From Asterias rubens (lineage: Eukaryota > Echinodermata > Asteroidea > Forcipulatida > Asteriidae): 64,000 nt of DNA. Where the stretch lies: positions 30,560,673-30,624,672 of the forward strand of contig NC_047062.1 of NCBI RefSeq assembly GCF_902459465.1, in the 5' to 3' direction. The position numbers were made by a program, and so were the translations under genes. Position 1 is the stretch's first letter; each line of letters begins with the position of its first letter. The notes beneath the pieces are model-generated. The model saw only the letters and a program-made list of their open reading frames with translations. It searched no databases and was not told the origin of the DNA. Shown here piece after piece: positions 42,017 to 52,938 of the stretch.

Positions 42017-42036
42017 CGTGTTTGTTGTGTCGCCAT
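42017..42036 (-). promoter_or_regulatory. Putative minus-strand first exon end (MATQQT...) with donor
   Basis: On the minus strand an ATG at 42036 in a YY1-like context (AACATGGCGAC) is followed by 20 nt (ATG GCG ACA CAA CAA ACA CG) and a strong donor GTAAGT at 42016. A CRE palindrome TGACGTCA lies about 130 bp upstream (42163-42170). This looks like the first exon of a minus-strand gene. The next minus-strand gene is BTBD9, whose own start is 5.4 kb away; the junctions I tried put the two ATGs out of frame or hit stops, so this would be a 5' leader exon with a short uORF, or the start of an unrecognised transcript. Confidence 0.35.
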
Positions 42037-42577
42037 GTTGGATTTGCATAGATCGTCCTAAATTAAGAGCTAGTCGGGCACCTAAACATTTTCGGTTTAC
42101 TATAGCGTGTAATAACGTATCTACCGACGTCTAGGTAACGGTCGTCTGGCAGCTAACCAAGATGACGTCATTAGTTTTGGCCTTAAAGGGGGGGGGGGAT
42201 GCAGTGACCGTAACTAATTCCTTTACATCGCCCATAAATGTTCAATAAAATAATACAAAGGGTAGTGGTCAACGTCGAATAGAAAACTTGAAAGTAAGGA
42301 GCTCAGCTTTGGAAGTTCTTGCCTTACATTGGTAACCCTGTTCTGGGAGGTTTTGTGTTGTTTTCTTTAGTGTCTATATACTCACAAACAATTAACCACT
42401 GCCTCTGTACCGCAATTGTGACCATCACGTGACTCAAGGCGAAATAAAATTATCAAGAACCAGGCCTCGTTGGGATTAAACCACTAGTTGAAAACCTCTT
42501 GACCACACATTGATTCCCTTATTTTCACAATGTCGCTTTTTTAAAGGCTTTTATTTCAAATCTCAAGATTCATAATT

Positions 42578-42696
42578 GGCCGTGTCCGAATTGGCGGTTT
42601 TGGCTACGGCTTCATCATGGCGTCACTACATTCGTCTACGTCCCCTTTGAGCCAACGCCCTTAGCAACAGCCGTAGCCATGCACGCCAATTGGACC
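42578..42696. mobile_element. Second GGCTACGGC foldback copy
   Basis: GGCCGTGTCCGAATTGGCGG and the inverse GCACGCCAATTGGACC at the right, with GTTTTGGCTACGGC / GCCGTAGCCAT inside. Related to 27826-27968. Confidence 0.6.
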
Positions 42697-42699
42697 TTT

Positions 42700-43480
42700 T
42701 TGGAAGTCATACGCGAACAACTTGGAAAAATGACTATAGCATCGTCGTTTTAGAGACATTTATTAAGGAGCAGAAATCCTACTTCGTATACCACTTAGAA
42801 AATGTATTTCTTTTCTATTAAACAGGCAAACAAAATAAATGTGCGTCACATAATGTACATGATTGTTTTGTTTAAAAAAGAAAAGAAAAAAAGCCTGTAC
42901 CAGGGCCTACTCCACACATCTAGCGGCATACGCATTGGTCAACTTTAATTTTACATAAAAAAAGTTAAATACAAATAATATTATGAGCGCTCTTATACAA
43001 CTTTACAAAATCTACGGTACATAAAAATAGAGCTGTCAATGGCAGTCAGTGCGCAACTCATAAAAGTAGATTACATTGGCTGGCGTTGCTGATGACGATC
43101 ACGCACAAAGTTCTCTAATTGGCCGACAGCCGTGCGAGCGCGTACAGTTGAGTGAACGTTTCCATCTGTTCCAAAGCAAACGCACATGGGCACTATAACG
43201 CGCCCACCGTTATGGAACAAAATACAACTGCGCCTATGTGACGCTGTAAAACAATGCATCTTGGCTGCACTAGAGTTGGCTGAGCGCCGGTGCAGCGCAC
43301 CGACCGATGCGCTGGTGCTGAGTGGCGCGAGCGCCAGTCACATGTTTAATAACAGCCAATTCTGTTTATAGCAACACGTTTCTCATACCAAAAAAAAATT
43401 GCGTTCAAACGAGTCGGCAGACATAAATGTTTGCAATACACGTTCGAAAAGTGAAAACCATCGTGAATAATTCGTAAGAA
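42700..43480 (+). other. Upstream region of the unrecognised membrane protein
   Basis: No coding sequence seen. AT-rich to 43060, then GC-richer from 43070 to 43340 (repeats of GCGC, CACTATAACGCGCCC, GCGCCGGTGCAGCGCACC) just before the start codon at 43481, suggesting the promoter and 5' UTR. No TATA box is obvious. Confidence 0.35.
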
Positions 43481-45856
43481 ATGCCTTCCGTCTTGAAGTT
43501 CATCAACTTGTTGGTCACCGGCGTAAGCCTTGGCCTAGTGTGCCCAACCAGCGGCTGCGAGGTGTTTGGGAACGTTTCAGCTGCTTCGCCCGATGTGTGG
43601 GAAACTTCCACGTCCTGGCAGCAGTCGACACCCAACAGTGTCTTGTTCTTCACCAACAGCACCAACGAGTTTGTGGTTGATGAGGCATGCCACATGCAAG
43701 AACTGTCTTCAGTCAAAATGTATAATTCACTATCATCCTTGGAAGACCCTAAAATAGTATTCTTCAAGCAAGGCACAATCTCCGGTACAGACATCAAAGA
43801 GAGCCGCCGCTTCCATTGGATGCATCATGATGTCCAAAATACTAGTCGACACCCAACACCCAACAGTTTGTTAACCAACAACACCAACGAGTTTGTGGTT
43901 GATGAGGCATGCCACACCCAAAAACTGTCTTCAGTCAATATGTATAACTCACTATCATCATCCTTGGAAGACCCTAAAATAGTGTTCTTCAAGCAAGGCA
44001 CAATCTCCGGTACAGACATCAAAGAGAGGTTCCATTGGATTCATTATGATGTCCAAAATACCATCCTCATTTCGGCAGGTTTGTGCCTTTGCACAGCAAT
44101 CCTATTTGGGTTTGTTTCTTGGATAAGACCGGCAAGCCAACCGCCATGTAGTAACTTCCAAACCAAGCAGATTGGACATCAAGACCACCCCAGGATTGCC
44201 AGGTACTAATTATTTCTATAAATTTATATAAACTAAAACTTATAAAAGGCTCCCCCTGAGCCCTTAAGTTCCCAGAAATAAGTATTAATCACACGTTTTG
44301 TTTGTTCTTTTAAAATCCTATTTACCAGTACAAAAATATATCGTTACATTTCATTTTAAATGATGCCTTTAATTGTGTCCAGTATCTAACACAGCATATG
44401 TATTTAACTCCCTTTAGAAGTACAAGTTCACCTGATGACGGACGAGCAGAATCTAGTTTTGAAAGATTGGTTGATCCTCTAAATTGTTTTCCACCTGTCA
44501 TCCAGTCACAAACTACACAAGGTATGATGAGCCTTGAATGGTTTGTTTCTAGTTGAGTCTCTAGTTTTGCTTTGCTTCAATTTTTTTCCAACCAGTTCTT
44601 CGTTGAGATAAACTAACTTTAAAATTTCTAAATTATCTGTGACATTAGGAAATGCAGAACCGGAAGGCCTTATCACACTATGTAAATTACAGGCAACTTG
44701 TTCCAGGCAATCTCCAATAAGAAAACTCATCCACATTCAGTTTCTTGTAAGTGTCCTGGTCGCCTCCAAGTTGCCTGAAAAAAATGTGTTGCTTGGCCTA
44801 AACATTAAAATTATGCACTATAAGAACTCTTGAATTAATTTTTTTCTTCCAGTTTCTCAAACATTGGATATCTACAAGTCGAACCAACTGCCAAGCAATG
44901 AATACTCAAGAGAAACTTCCTCCAGAAAGGCACATGCCAAGAAACAGCAGAAGTTTGTGCAGTGTGCATCTGGAAGATCGATGCCAACTCAGCAGTTTTC
45001 AGCAGCATCCAATGAACCTGTCCAGTCTACTCCACAGCAGCCTTCCAGCATCATCAGTCCTGGAAGATCGTCTCAGTTGCAGCCATCTTCACAGCCGAAT
45101 GTGCTCGGAGGGTCTCCTTTGCAGAGGCCTCATCAACCTGTTACATCTAGATCTTTAGGAACTGGTCACCCTAAGCAGTCATCACAGTGCAGTCCGCCAA
45201 GAAGGCATGCACCAAATCCGAAAGCAGGCCCTCTAAAACCAACTGGATCGGTTTCGCCAAAGCAATCTACACAGACCAACTTACATGGAAGTCCTGTGTT
45301 TATTCAGAAGCCCCATCAACCAGCTAGAGACAGATCTTTAAGTAGTGGACATCCTAAGCAGTCACCACAGTGCAGTCCGCCAAGAAGGCATGCACCAAAT
45401 CAGAAAGCAGGCCCTCTAAAACCAACTGGATCGGTTTCGCCAAAGCAATCTACACAGACCAACTTACATGGAAGTCCTGTATTTATTCAGAAGCAACCAA
45501 AACCGATTGGACTAACATTTAGAGATTCGATACCACTGAATGCTTTGCAGTGCAAGGGATGTGGGAGACTCAATCGACCTCAAACACCGTCATTGCTGCC
45601 TATTGGAAGCTTGCTGCAGTCCAATCAGCGGCTCAGCTCTTGGGTCAACAAATCGACTGTCAGTGACCAACTGGGCTCTAAGCCAGCACAATCTACTGCT
45701 CAAAAATCCCTCAAGCATTCCCAGCAAAATGGACTGGGTGGCCCTGTGCTGATTCAGCGACCTCCAAAGCCAATAGGCCTGAAATTTAGAGATTCAATAC
45801 CATTAAATGCTTTGCAACTCAAGGGATACCGTGGACTGCTAATTACACAGTACTAG
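43481..45856 (+). CDS. Unrecognised type I membrane protein with internal duplications
   Basis: Three exons, 43481-44202, 44418-44521 and 44853-45856, join in phase (phase 2 then 1) to 1830 nt, 609 aa. I recognise no family. Visible layout: an N-terminal hydrophobic segment (FINLLVTGVSLGLV, residues 8-20) like a signal peptide; an ectodomain made of two near-identical ~70-residue modules about 74 residues apart (TNEFVVDEACH...EDPKIVFFKQGTISGTDIK), with NxS/T sites at about residues 31, 59, 120 and 133; one membrane span at about 194-215 (ILISAGLCLCTAILFGFV); then a ~390-residue Pro/Ser/Gln-rich tail. The tail carries a 61-residue tandem duplication (SPPRRHAPN...LKPTGSVSPKQSTQT) and a second repeated motif (PKPIGL.FRDSIPLNALQ). 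The start has a purine at -3. The matching exon phases and open frame argue it is real. Its function is unknown; a lineage-specific receptor-like or gamete/immune surface protein is speculation. Confidence 0.7.
43637..44060 (+). repeat. 222-bp in-frame duplication in the ectodomain exon
   Basis: The stretch beginning ACCAACGAGTTTGTGGTTGA recurs at 43661 and 43883, exactly 222 bp (74 codons) apart, with very few differences over about 200 bp. It encodes the two ectodomain modules of the unrecognised membrane protein. High DNA identity implies a recent duplication or gene conversion. Confidence 0.9.
45131..45500 (+). repeat. 183-bp in-frame tandem duplication in the tail exon
   Basis: Two adjacent copies start at 45131 and 45314 (CATCAACC...), 183 bp or 61 codons apart. 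They encode the Pro/Ser-rich module SPPRRHAPN...KPTGSVSPKQS. A third, unrelated motif (PKPIGL.FRDSIPLNALQ) follows near 45502 and returns near 45760. All lie in the third exon of the unrecognised membrane protein. Confidence 0.9.
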
Positions 45857-46069
45857 AAGCAGTCTGGATAATAGGAAATGGCTACAAAATCAGATGTGTA
45901 GTGTAAACAACTTTTATTGCAGCATCACATGGTTTTCTACAAGATTAAAACAATAATCATTTCTGCAGCAGGTTTAAAAAAAGTGCAATAACATATTAAA
46001 TTAAAAAGAGAAAACAATTCTCAAAAAGTGTGACAAACTAGTATGATAGCCAGGATTAAGAGAGCTGGA

Positions 46070-46235
46070 CCCAATTTCATAAAGCACATACGAAATCTTG
46101 CTTTACAGAAACTGGTTACCAGTTTAAGTTCCATAAGGTTTCATGGATCCAACTGGTTTCCCACTCATTTTTTGCTTCTCAAAGAAATTTGCTAAGCAGT
46201 ATTTTCTGCTTAACAGCTTTAAGAAATTGGGCCCT
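46070..46235. mobile_element. GGGCCC-type foldback, decayed
   Basis: GGACCCAATTTCATAAAGC at the left and CTTTAAGAAATTGGGCCC at the right, with CTTGCTTTACAG and TTTGCTAAGCAG inside. Confidence 0.65.
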
Positions 46236-46649
46236 GGTATCCATATCTTGCTAGCCTTTTGTCAAGACCTTCGTGGCTCGGACAGCTTCTTAGAACCGAT
46301 ATCATAAGTGACTGGAGGGGAGACCATGCACTGAGTGACGCAGCACGAGGGCATTTGACAACCTGTTTGCAGTTTATTATGTTTTTCTTTATAAATCTCA
46401 AATTTTGCTACCAAATCGGTAGCAAAGTTCCAAACCAATCAGAAGCTACATGGGTCAGTGTGGGTCGCTATGGATCGCAGCTCTACGAAACTGTCTAAGC
46501 CACAAAGGCCCTGAATACACGCTAATATCATGCTGAAAACTTAACAAGTTGACTCAGTTCAAAAGTGGGGCTTTATGAAAGATAAAGCAGAGAGTAAAAT
46601 TTCAAAACACTGTGTCCAAATAAAGCACAGACACGCCCCTGGTATACAG

Positions 46650-47006
46650 TGTCATGGCCGGGCGGTTAAGAGCATCGAATTCAAGTTCTGGTGGTTAAGT
46701 CACTGGAGTGTGGGTTCGAATCCCGGTCGTGACACTTGTATCTTTGAGCGAGATACTGGATATTGCTTCTCTTCACCCAGGGGTATAAATGGGTACCTGT
46801 GAGGATAGAGGTTGATAATGTGAACGAAAAAGCCTTTGGAGCGCCACGGCAGCTCGGGGCTGTATACTACACAGGGAGCTGAGAAATCTTATGGGGATGT
46901 TATTGGCCCAATGACCAGAGCACTAATATAAAGCGCATTGATACTATATACGGTTTATTGTGAAATGCGGTAATTAAGAATTTGTTATTATTATTATTAT
47001 TATTAT
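46650..47006 (+). mobile_element. Complete tRNA-derived SINE with 7-bp TSD
   Basis: 357 bp. Head with A-box-like TGGCCGGGCGGTTAAGAG and B box GGTTCGAATCC, body with CTTCTCTTCACCCAGGGGTA, GTTGATAATGTGAACG and GCCTTTGGAGCGCC, 3' end AAGCGCATTGATAC..., and an (ATT)n tail. The target duplication TATACAG is at 46643-46649 and 47007-47013. This is the reference copy for the fragments at 5441, 9240, 18744, 29159, 33613 and 50809. Confidence 0.9.
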
Positions 47007-47188
47007 TATACAGCATTTTTTACTTAGTATTTTAAATACAGTTTTAAAAGTCATGAAGTAAAATGTCCATTTACTTTTTTTTTTTTTTATATAGTTGTTC
47101 AGCTGCCGTCCATAAAAAAACAATAAATATAAATTTTGTATTTATAAATTTTACACTTATTGTTCTTATTGTGAGTATTTGTGTTGTA

Positions 47189-47194
47189 TTTATT
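47189..47194 (-). terminator. Candidate ASRGL1 polyadenylation signal
   Basis: TTTATT on the plus strand, read as AATAAA on the minus strand, about 20 nt after the ASRGL1 stop. That would make a very short 3' UTR; other A/T-rich candidates lie further on near 47120. Confidence 0.35.
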
Positions 47195-47212
47195 TCGTGA
47201 TTTCAAAAAAAA

Positions 47213-50200
47213 TTAACTGGTGACAGTGAAATCTTCCTCTGGATTTATACCGAAATGCATGGAACCACTCTTAGCCCAAGCCCAGGCCATACGCTCTGTA
47301 CTAAAGCTAATCCCGATGTCACCCGTTTTGCTCACTGCAATAGTTCCTCCTGAGCCGTTCACCCTGCTTGACATGTATGAGATGGCTCTTTCGGCAGCTT
47401 GCTGGGCGTTGTCACCTAGTGGGAGAAAATTTTAAAATGTAAATACAAGTATTGACGACCTGGAGTGCTATGGTTAAAACTTTGACTCCAGAAGTGACCC
47501 ATCAATTTTAAATATTATTATCCATGAAGCCGACGGAAAATATAACCCTCAAGAAAAAGTGCTGATTTATAGGCAAAATTATCAAGAAAAGTACAATAAA
47601 ATTCACATGTGAAACTTCCAGATTAATACCATGTCTGTTCCTGAGAAGACAGCAAAAACTGCCATGGTATTTTCACAAGAGCGTTGAATCCATCCACTTC
47701 TAGCGAGGTGACAGTCTTTACCAACTGCATTCACAAATGAAAGCCAACTCTCACAAAACTGAGACCCAATTCATGCATGAATCGTTTCTCAGATTCAAAT
47801 TATTTGGGGTGAAAAACTATCCAAACCATATTACTTCGAAAGGGAATAAATCTTTCTCAAAATTTGTTTATAAAACTTTCAACAGCTGCAGTGCTTCTCA
47901 CCCAGTAAGTTTTGATGGGAAATGTTTTTGTTGAGTATTTACCAATCTATGAATCTACCTTTAAGAGAGACTACAGATACGTACCATTTTGCATGTTGTA
48001 CAAGACCTGCCTTGCCAATGTGACTTTAACAATGGACTCTCCATGACCTGTGGTGGATGCAGCTCCTGACGCATTATCACAGTATGCACCACTTCCTTTA
48101 AGATTAGAAACAAAGATCTTGACATAGTATCAACTTGCAGGGGTTTGGGTTCAGATATGTGAATTGAATTTGGCCATATTGCACATTTAAATGAGACAAT
48201 TCAGGGAATATACACCTCTCTTAATATTTATGCATAGAGTACATCACAATTCTAACCCAAAACCAGGCTTTAGGCGCAGCCACTGCAAGTGGTGGCGGAC
48301 AGGCCCCTATAACCTCTTTTCGGGTAAGAATTATGACGTCATGCATGAATATTAAGAGAGGCGTATGAGTGAGCAAGTGCTATCATGTTTTGCATAAATT
48401 TATGCAAAACACAATGTGTGTGCACACTAGCAGGTAGATTTTAGTACAGGGCTGTTCAGATGTAAAGTACAGGAATGATATTCTTTCTACTTTAGTCTTA
48501 TTTCCAATACTTAAACATTGGGGAAAATCAGACAAATTATAATTTAATAGCATAAAAAGTACATTTTAAAGCCTACACCATGTACATGTAGATTGGCCCT
48601 TGCAGTTCTCAATAAAATATTCCTACTTATTTCCCAAGGACTGACCAAATCATACCATGCCCACAAAGGGCACATGGTCAACACTAATTGTAAATTTTGG
48701 GGGCAAAGTTTTTTGTTTTAAAAACAGAGTACCTTCCCAGTGTCCTTACCAATGATAGGACTGTCACCGACTCTGCCAACCATTTTAGCTGAGATTCCTC
48801 CAGTAGATGTGGCACATGCTACATTACCGTGTCTGTCAACGGCTACTGCACCCACTGTATCGTGGCCTGAAGATCTGAAAATACACAAGAATCAAACTTC
48901 AATCATGAACAACCCTTCAGCCGGCGTACAAAAAATGTGTAAATTAAAAACAAATCACTCCCGGCAATAGACAAGTAGCCGGTGAAAATGCTAGGAGTCA
49001 GCGCTTCTTGCAAACACTGTTATTTCAAACATTACATTGTTAGACCTTTTGGCACACTTCTGAGAGAGCACATCATTTTGTGTTGTTATACCTCGGTAAC
49101 AAATTGTGAAGTTTTATTGATCCAGAACCAATCACGTGATGTGATACAAAGATGCATGTTCAATTGCTGCACAGCGCGGAGGGTAACATGAGCTTTGTTA
49201 ACCGGTACACCCTTGGGGGCAAATGGTACCCTCCGCTTTGCATCAGGTGCCATTTTTCCCACGGATGTACAAAACACCATGGACCCCGTCACAGCGTGCA
49301 ACAATTGTATAATGTTCCATGGCCAAAAAAATGGCACTTCTCAGAACTAGCGAATAGCAAAGACACCTAAACATCAGCCATGATATCAATCAATGTCATG
49401 TGTTGTCTTAAATATTCTTATCGTTGAGAAATACTTATCTTGAAGGTCTTAATCAAGTGTTATTTTAAGCTCTTCTTCTCATCTATTTGAAGAGCAAATA
49501 AACTCAGTTACTGCATCATGGAGTTTCCTGTTGGGGCCACATTTTCTAAATGGAAAATTACTTCTTTCTCGAAAACTATGTTACTTCAGAGGGAGCTGTT
49601 TCTCACAATGTTTTATACTACCAACAGCTCCGCATTGCTCATTACCAAGTAAGTTTTTATGTTATGAATTATTCTGAGTAACTACCAATAGTGTCCACTG
49701 CCTTTAAGTACTTTCTAAGATATGTTTAACTAAGAAATAAAGACGAATCTCCTAAACGTACCTTGAGTGAAAACAATGATCCACAACCTTTCTAAATTTC
49801 TTAAAGTTCTGGAAATCTTCCATGGCCTTGGCGTTTATAAGAGTAGACATCGGTACCTCATCCATCCCCATGGCTTTTGCAAACTTATTGGCTCCCTCGC
49901 CGACAAGCATAGTGTGATCTGTCTGTAGAAACAAAGGCAATTTTTTAGTTCATTCGTTATAATCAAGCAATCAATCTTGTACTGAGTGTTCGGGTTGGTG
50001 AAGGTGTATCTCTCCTCGCCTTCCACCTCTAAAACCCTTGTTCAAATCACACCGGGGCACTATGTGGATTGGGTTTTCTGTCCCTACCGCCGACTGTGTG
50101 GGTTTTCTCTGGAATAATTATCTGAGGTTTCCTCCCACATGTAAAACTGAAACTTCCTTTCTTGTCTTTTCTCTATTGGGTTCTTGGAATAAATGAAATG

Positions 50201-51934
50201 AACAAAAATTAAATGAAATGTTTGAAACTTTGCATTGTGTGGATAACACGACAGTTGCTTCCAAACCTTGAAATTTTGTTTGAGGACAAAATCTCCTGCC
50301 ACAAACCCTGCATCAGACTTCCGATTCTCAATCTGAATCAGAATTCACTAGAAACGAAAGTCACAAGTTATGTTTAACCATTTAGAAAAAAATCGTATAC
50401 ATGCATACCCCTGCAAAACAAATTAACACAAGGCCAACAAACCTTTTCCAAGACTAGTCTTGCCAGTTTGACAGGATTTTTAATGTTTTTGACGCAAGCG
50501 ATGGACCCTGCTTTCAGCTCCCGTCCCTCCATGACAACAGAGTCCATCTCCACCTCACCCTCTTCATTCAGCACCGAACCCGTACCTACAAAGTCAGAAC
50601 AACAATCATTTTTTAAATAACCTCATCTGGAAAAAAATAAATATGCAACTCCCCACTATATAAAGATAACTATTTTATTTTCTGAGTCAAGTTTAAAAAT
50701 TGTGGCAAGGATAACAAACAAACCTAACAAGAAATGGCAATGACAAGAAGGTAAAATATTGTTCAGATACTGCAACAGCTCCCCCCCCCCCAACTCCATA
50801 GGGTGTCATGGCCGGGTGGTGAAGAGCATCAAATTTCTGTTCTGATGGTTAAGTTATCAGAGTGTGGGTTGAAATTAAGAATCCCGGTCATAACACTTTC
50901 CTTGAGCAAGATGCTTTAAATACTATAATTGCTTCTCTTCACCCAGGGGGATAAATGGGTACCTGCTAAGATAGAGGTTGATATTGTGTATTTAAAAAAA
51001 AACCACTGGCGCAATACAGCAGCTCGAGCTGTATTAGCCTGAAGATCTGATTGCACACTTCTAGTCTCGGGAATAACGCCGGAGATTGGCCCTCCAGCCG
51101 GCTTACAAGTACATTCACCTTTGACCCTTTGACCTACATTCACTTCACATAGAGATACGCACAGATTTTACACCAACATTACATGCAAGTTTATGCATGC
51201 ACTGTATACAATACACACGGACGTGGACACAGTATGCAATCTTTCCATCTGTTTTTTGATTGGTCGTCCGAGGTGACCTCAGACCAATCAAAACAAACCC
51301 AGCTACGGTAGCTTTTAATCACTGCATTTATCCAGTGATATCATTGTTATCCTTGCGGATAAAGACAGGGGCCCAGGGCTAGGGCTATGTACTCCCCAGG
51401 GCTCAATTTCATAGAGCTGCTAAGCACGAAAATTTGCTTAGCATGAAATTTCTTCCTTGATAAAAACAGGATTACCAACCAAAATTTCCATTTGTTGCAT
51501 ATTTCGTGTTACTGGTAATCAGCTGTTGTTTGCTTATCCGGAAAATCACGTGGAAATTTGGTTGGTAATCTTGTTTTTATCAAGGAAGAAATTCCATGCC
51601 AAGCAAATTGTTGTGCTTAGCAGCTCTATGAAATTGGGCCCAGGTAGCTGAAAAAGAATGAATGTTATTGGCCCATTGACAGGTTCTCCTTCCTCTATCA
51701 ATGCTGAATCTTACCCGCATCAAATGCTGGATCATCTTCTAAGACACATACTGCAGCCACTACAGCATCTAAGGCAGTCCCTCCTGCCTCCTCCAGGGTT
51801 CTGTACCCAGCCCTTGCTGCATTCTGCACCCCTGCTTTACTATCCTCAACTAGATCATCAGGGATCGCCCATGCACCCCCATGTACCAAGACGACTGGAA
51901 TCACACCCACGCCATTAACCTCATTGGAAGACAT
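47213..51934 (-). CDS. ASRGL1: Isoaspartyl peptidase / L-asparaginase (Ntn hydrolase)
   Basis: Six coding exons on the minus strand: 51934-51715, 50585-50443, 49922-49762, 48874-48750, 48095-47985 and 47415-47213. They total 963 nt (320 aa; human 308), all in phase. The start MSSNEVNG precedes [14 protein letters not shown], the usual alpha-subunit opening. Further motifs: [39 protein letters not shown], the beta-subunit start [26 protein letters not shown], and [19 protein letters not shown]. The enzyme autocleaves before a Thr (here Thr181), which becomes the nucleophile that hydrolyses isoaspartyl dipeptides and asparagine. The residue before it is Asp, unlike the Gly of human ASRGL1. The STGG, RVGDSP and TTGHGES elements expected of an active site are present. 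An AATAAA (47194-47189, minus) lies just past the stop. An in-frame upstream stretch without a stop exists before Met1 but shows an acceptor, so I chose the internal ATG. Confidence 0.94.
48230..48365. mobile_element. Foldback element shared with 59565-59695
   Basis: AACCCAAAACCAGGC and CTCTTTTCGGGTAAG are inverse ends, and GCGCAGCCACTGCAAGTG lies inside. It is followed by AGAATTATGACGTCATGCAT and TATTAAGAGAGGCGTA, which also follow the copy at 59565. It lies in an ASRGL1 intron. Confidence 0.65.
49548..49707 (+). mobile_element. TTAA MITE, right half only
   Basis: GGAAAATTACTTCTTTCTCG to CCAATAGTGTCCACTGCCT with TTAA at 49704-49707. The left half is missing. It lies in an ASRGL1 intron. Confidence 0.7.
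50809..51032 (+). mobile_element. tRNA-derived SINE, partial
   Basis: GTGTCATGGCCGGGTGGT head, a B box damaged by a short insertion (GGTTGAAATTAAGAATCCC), and body GCTTCTCTTCACCCAGG..GGTACCTGC. It ends near TGTATTAG where another repeat begins. In an ASRGL1 intron. Confidence 0.7.
51033..51370 (+). repeat. ~340-410-bp interspersed repeat, copy 1
   Basis: AGCCTGAAGATCTGA, ATAACGCCGGAGA, CACATAGAGATACGCA, GATTGGTCGTCCGAGGTGAC and CAGACCAATCAAAACAAACCC occur in this order here and at 60676-61086. A short hairpin (GATTGGTC...GACCAATC) lies in both. Confidence 0.8.
51399..51641. mobile_element. Full GGGCCC-type foldback element, 243 bp
   Basis: GGGCTCAATTTCATAGAGCT to AGCTCTATGAAATTGGGCCC, with the same long arms as 32611-32851 (TTGATAAAAACAGGATTACC). 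It lies about 70 bp outside an ASRGL1 exon. Confidence 0.9.
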
Positions 51935-52328
51935 TCCTGCTGGATTCTGAATAAACATAAACATTTATGGAAAAGTTATTGAATCTACCACGTTTTAAAT
52001 ACTTTATAAACAAAAAACACTTGGGGCCTACTGGCATGTCGATATGTAGCATTCAGTGAAACTTTAACTGCTACGGGTCTTCTGTACTTCTAAAAACTAT
52101 ATTGCTCCCAGTGAGCTTTTAAAGTTTTACTAGTTTCTTTCTAGCATTAGTATAGCAAGGAGTAGGTCTTGCTGTGTGTATCCATTCCAAGTTCTTTTTT
52201 TAAATTAGTTGATTTCTTGTTTAAGAAGGCTATTATTTATATTACAGCCAGGGCAGGGTACCATTCGGGTTCTTAGCAATAAAACTAAAATGTTGCCCCC
52301 CCCCCCAGTTGCCCTAGTTAATTAAAAC

Positions 52329-52719
52329 TTAAAGGCAGTGGACACTATTGGTAATTACTCAAAATAATTATTAGCATAAAACCTTTTTCGGTGACGAGTA
52401 ATGGTGAGAGGTTGATGGTATAAAACATTGTGAGAAACGGCTCCCTCTGAAGTGCCATAGTTTTCAAGAAAAAAGTAATTTCCCACGAATTTGATTTCGA
52501 GACCTCAGCAGGTTTAAAAATTGAGGTCTCGAAATCAACCATCTTAACGCACGCACAACTTCGTGTGACAAGGGTGTTTTTTCTTTCATTATTATCTCGC
52601 AAATTCAATGACGGATTGAGCTCAAATTGTCACAGGTTTGTTATTTTATGCATATGTTGAGATACAGCAAGTGAGAAGACTGGTCTTTGACATTTACCAA
52701 TAGTGTCCACTGGCTTTAA
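52329..52719 (-). mobile_element. piggyBac-like TTAA MITE, minus orientation
   Basis: TTAA at 52329-52332 and 52716-52719. Ends AGGCAGTGGACACTATTGG and CCAATAGTGTCCACTGGCT. The palindromic centre GAGACCTCAGC...TTGAGGTCTCG is intact. It lies between ASRGL1 and the mitoregulin-like gene. Confidence 0.88.
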
Positions 52720-52938
52720 CAAGTAAGTTCAATAATCTGACAATTAAATTTGTTTTGTTTACAAATTTTAATATCTTGATTGAACGTTGAGGTTCATCCC
52801 GCTATATGAAACCACATTATAGTTCTAGGAGGACTAGAGAAGAGGAGACACACACAATGACCTTCTCTTCCTCCATACGCACACATGAATCATCAATAAC
52901 GAAGTAAACAAAACAGCAGACTTACATTTTGCACTTTC

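Noticed and set aside
43405..43797. 130-codon minus-strand ORF.
   Set aside because: It is the antisense shadow of the duplicated exon of the membrane protein; a similar shadow appears at 43825-44022.
46650..46735. tRNA-like sequence with A and B boxes.
   Set aside because: The acceptor stem does not close properly, the A-B spacing is off, and a SINE body, ATT tail and TSD follow.
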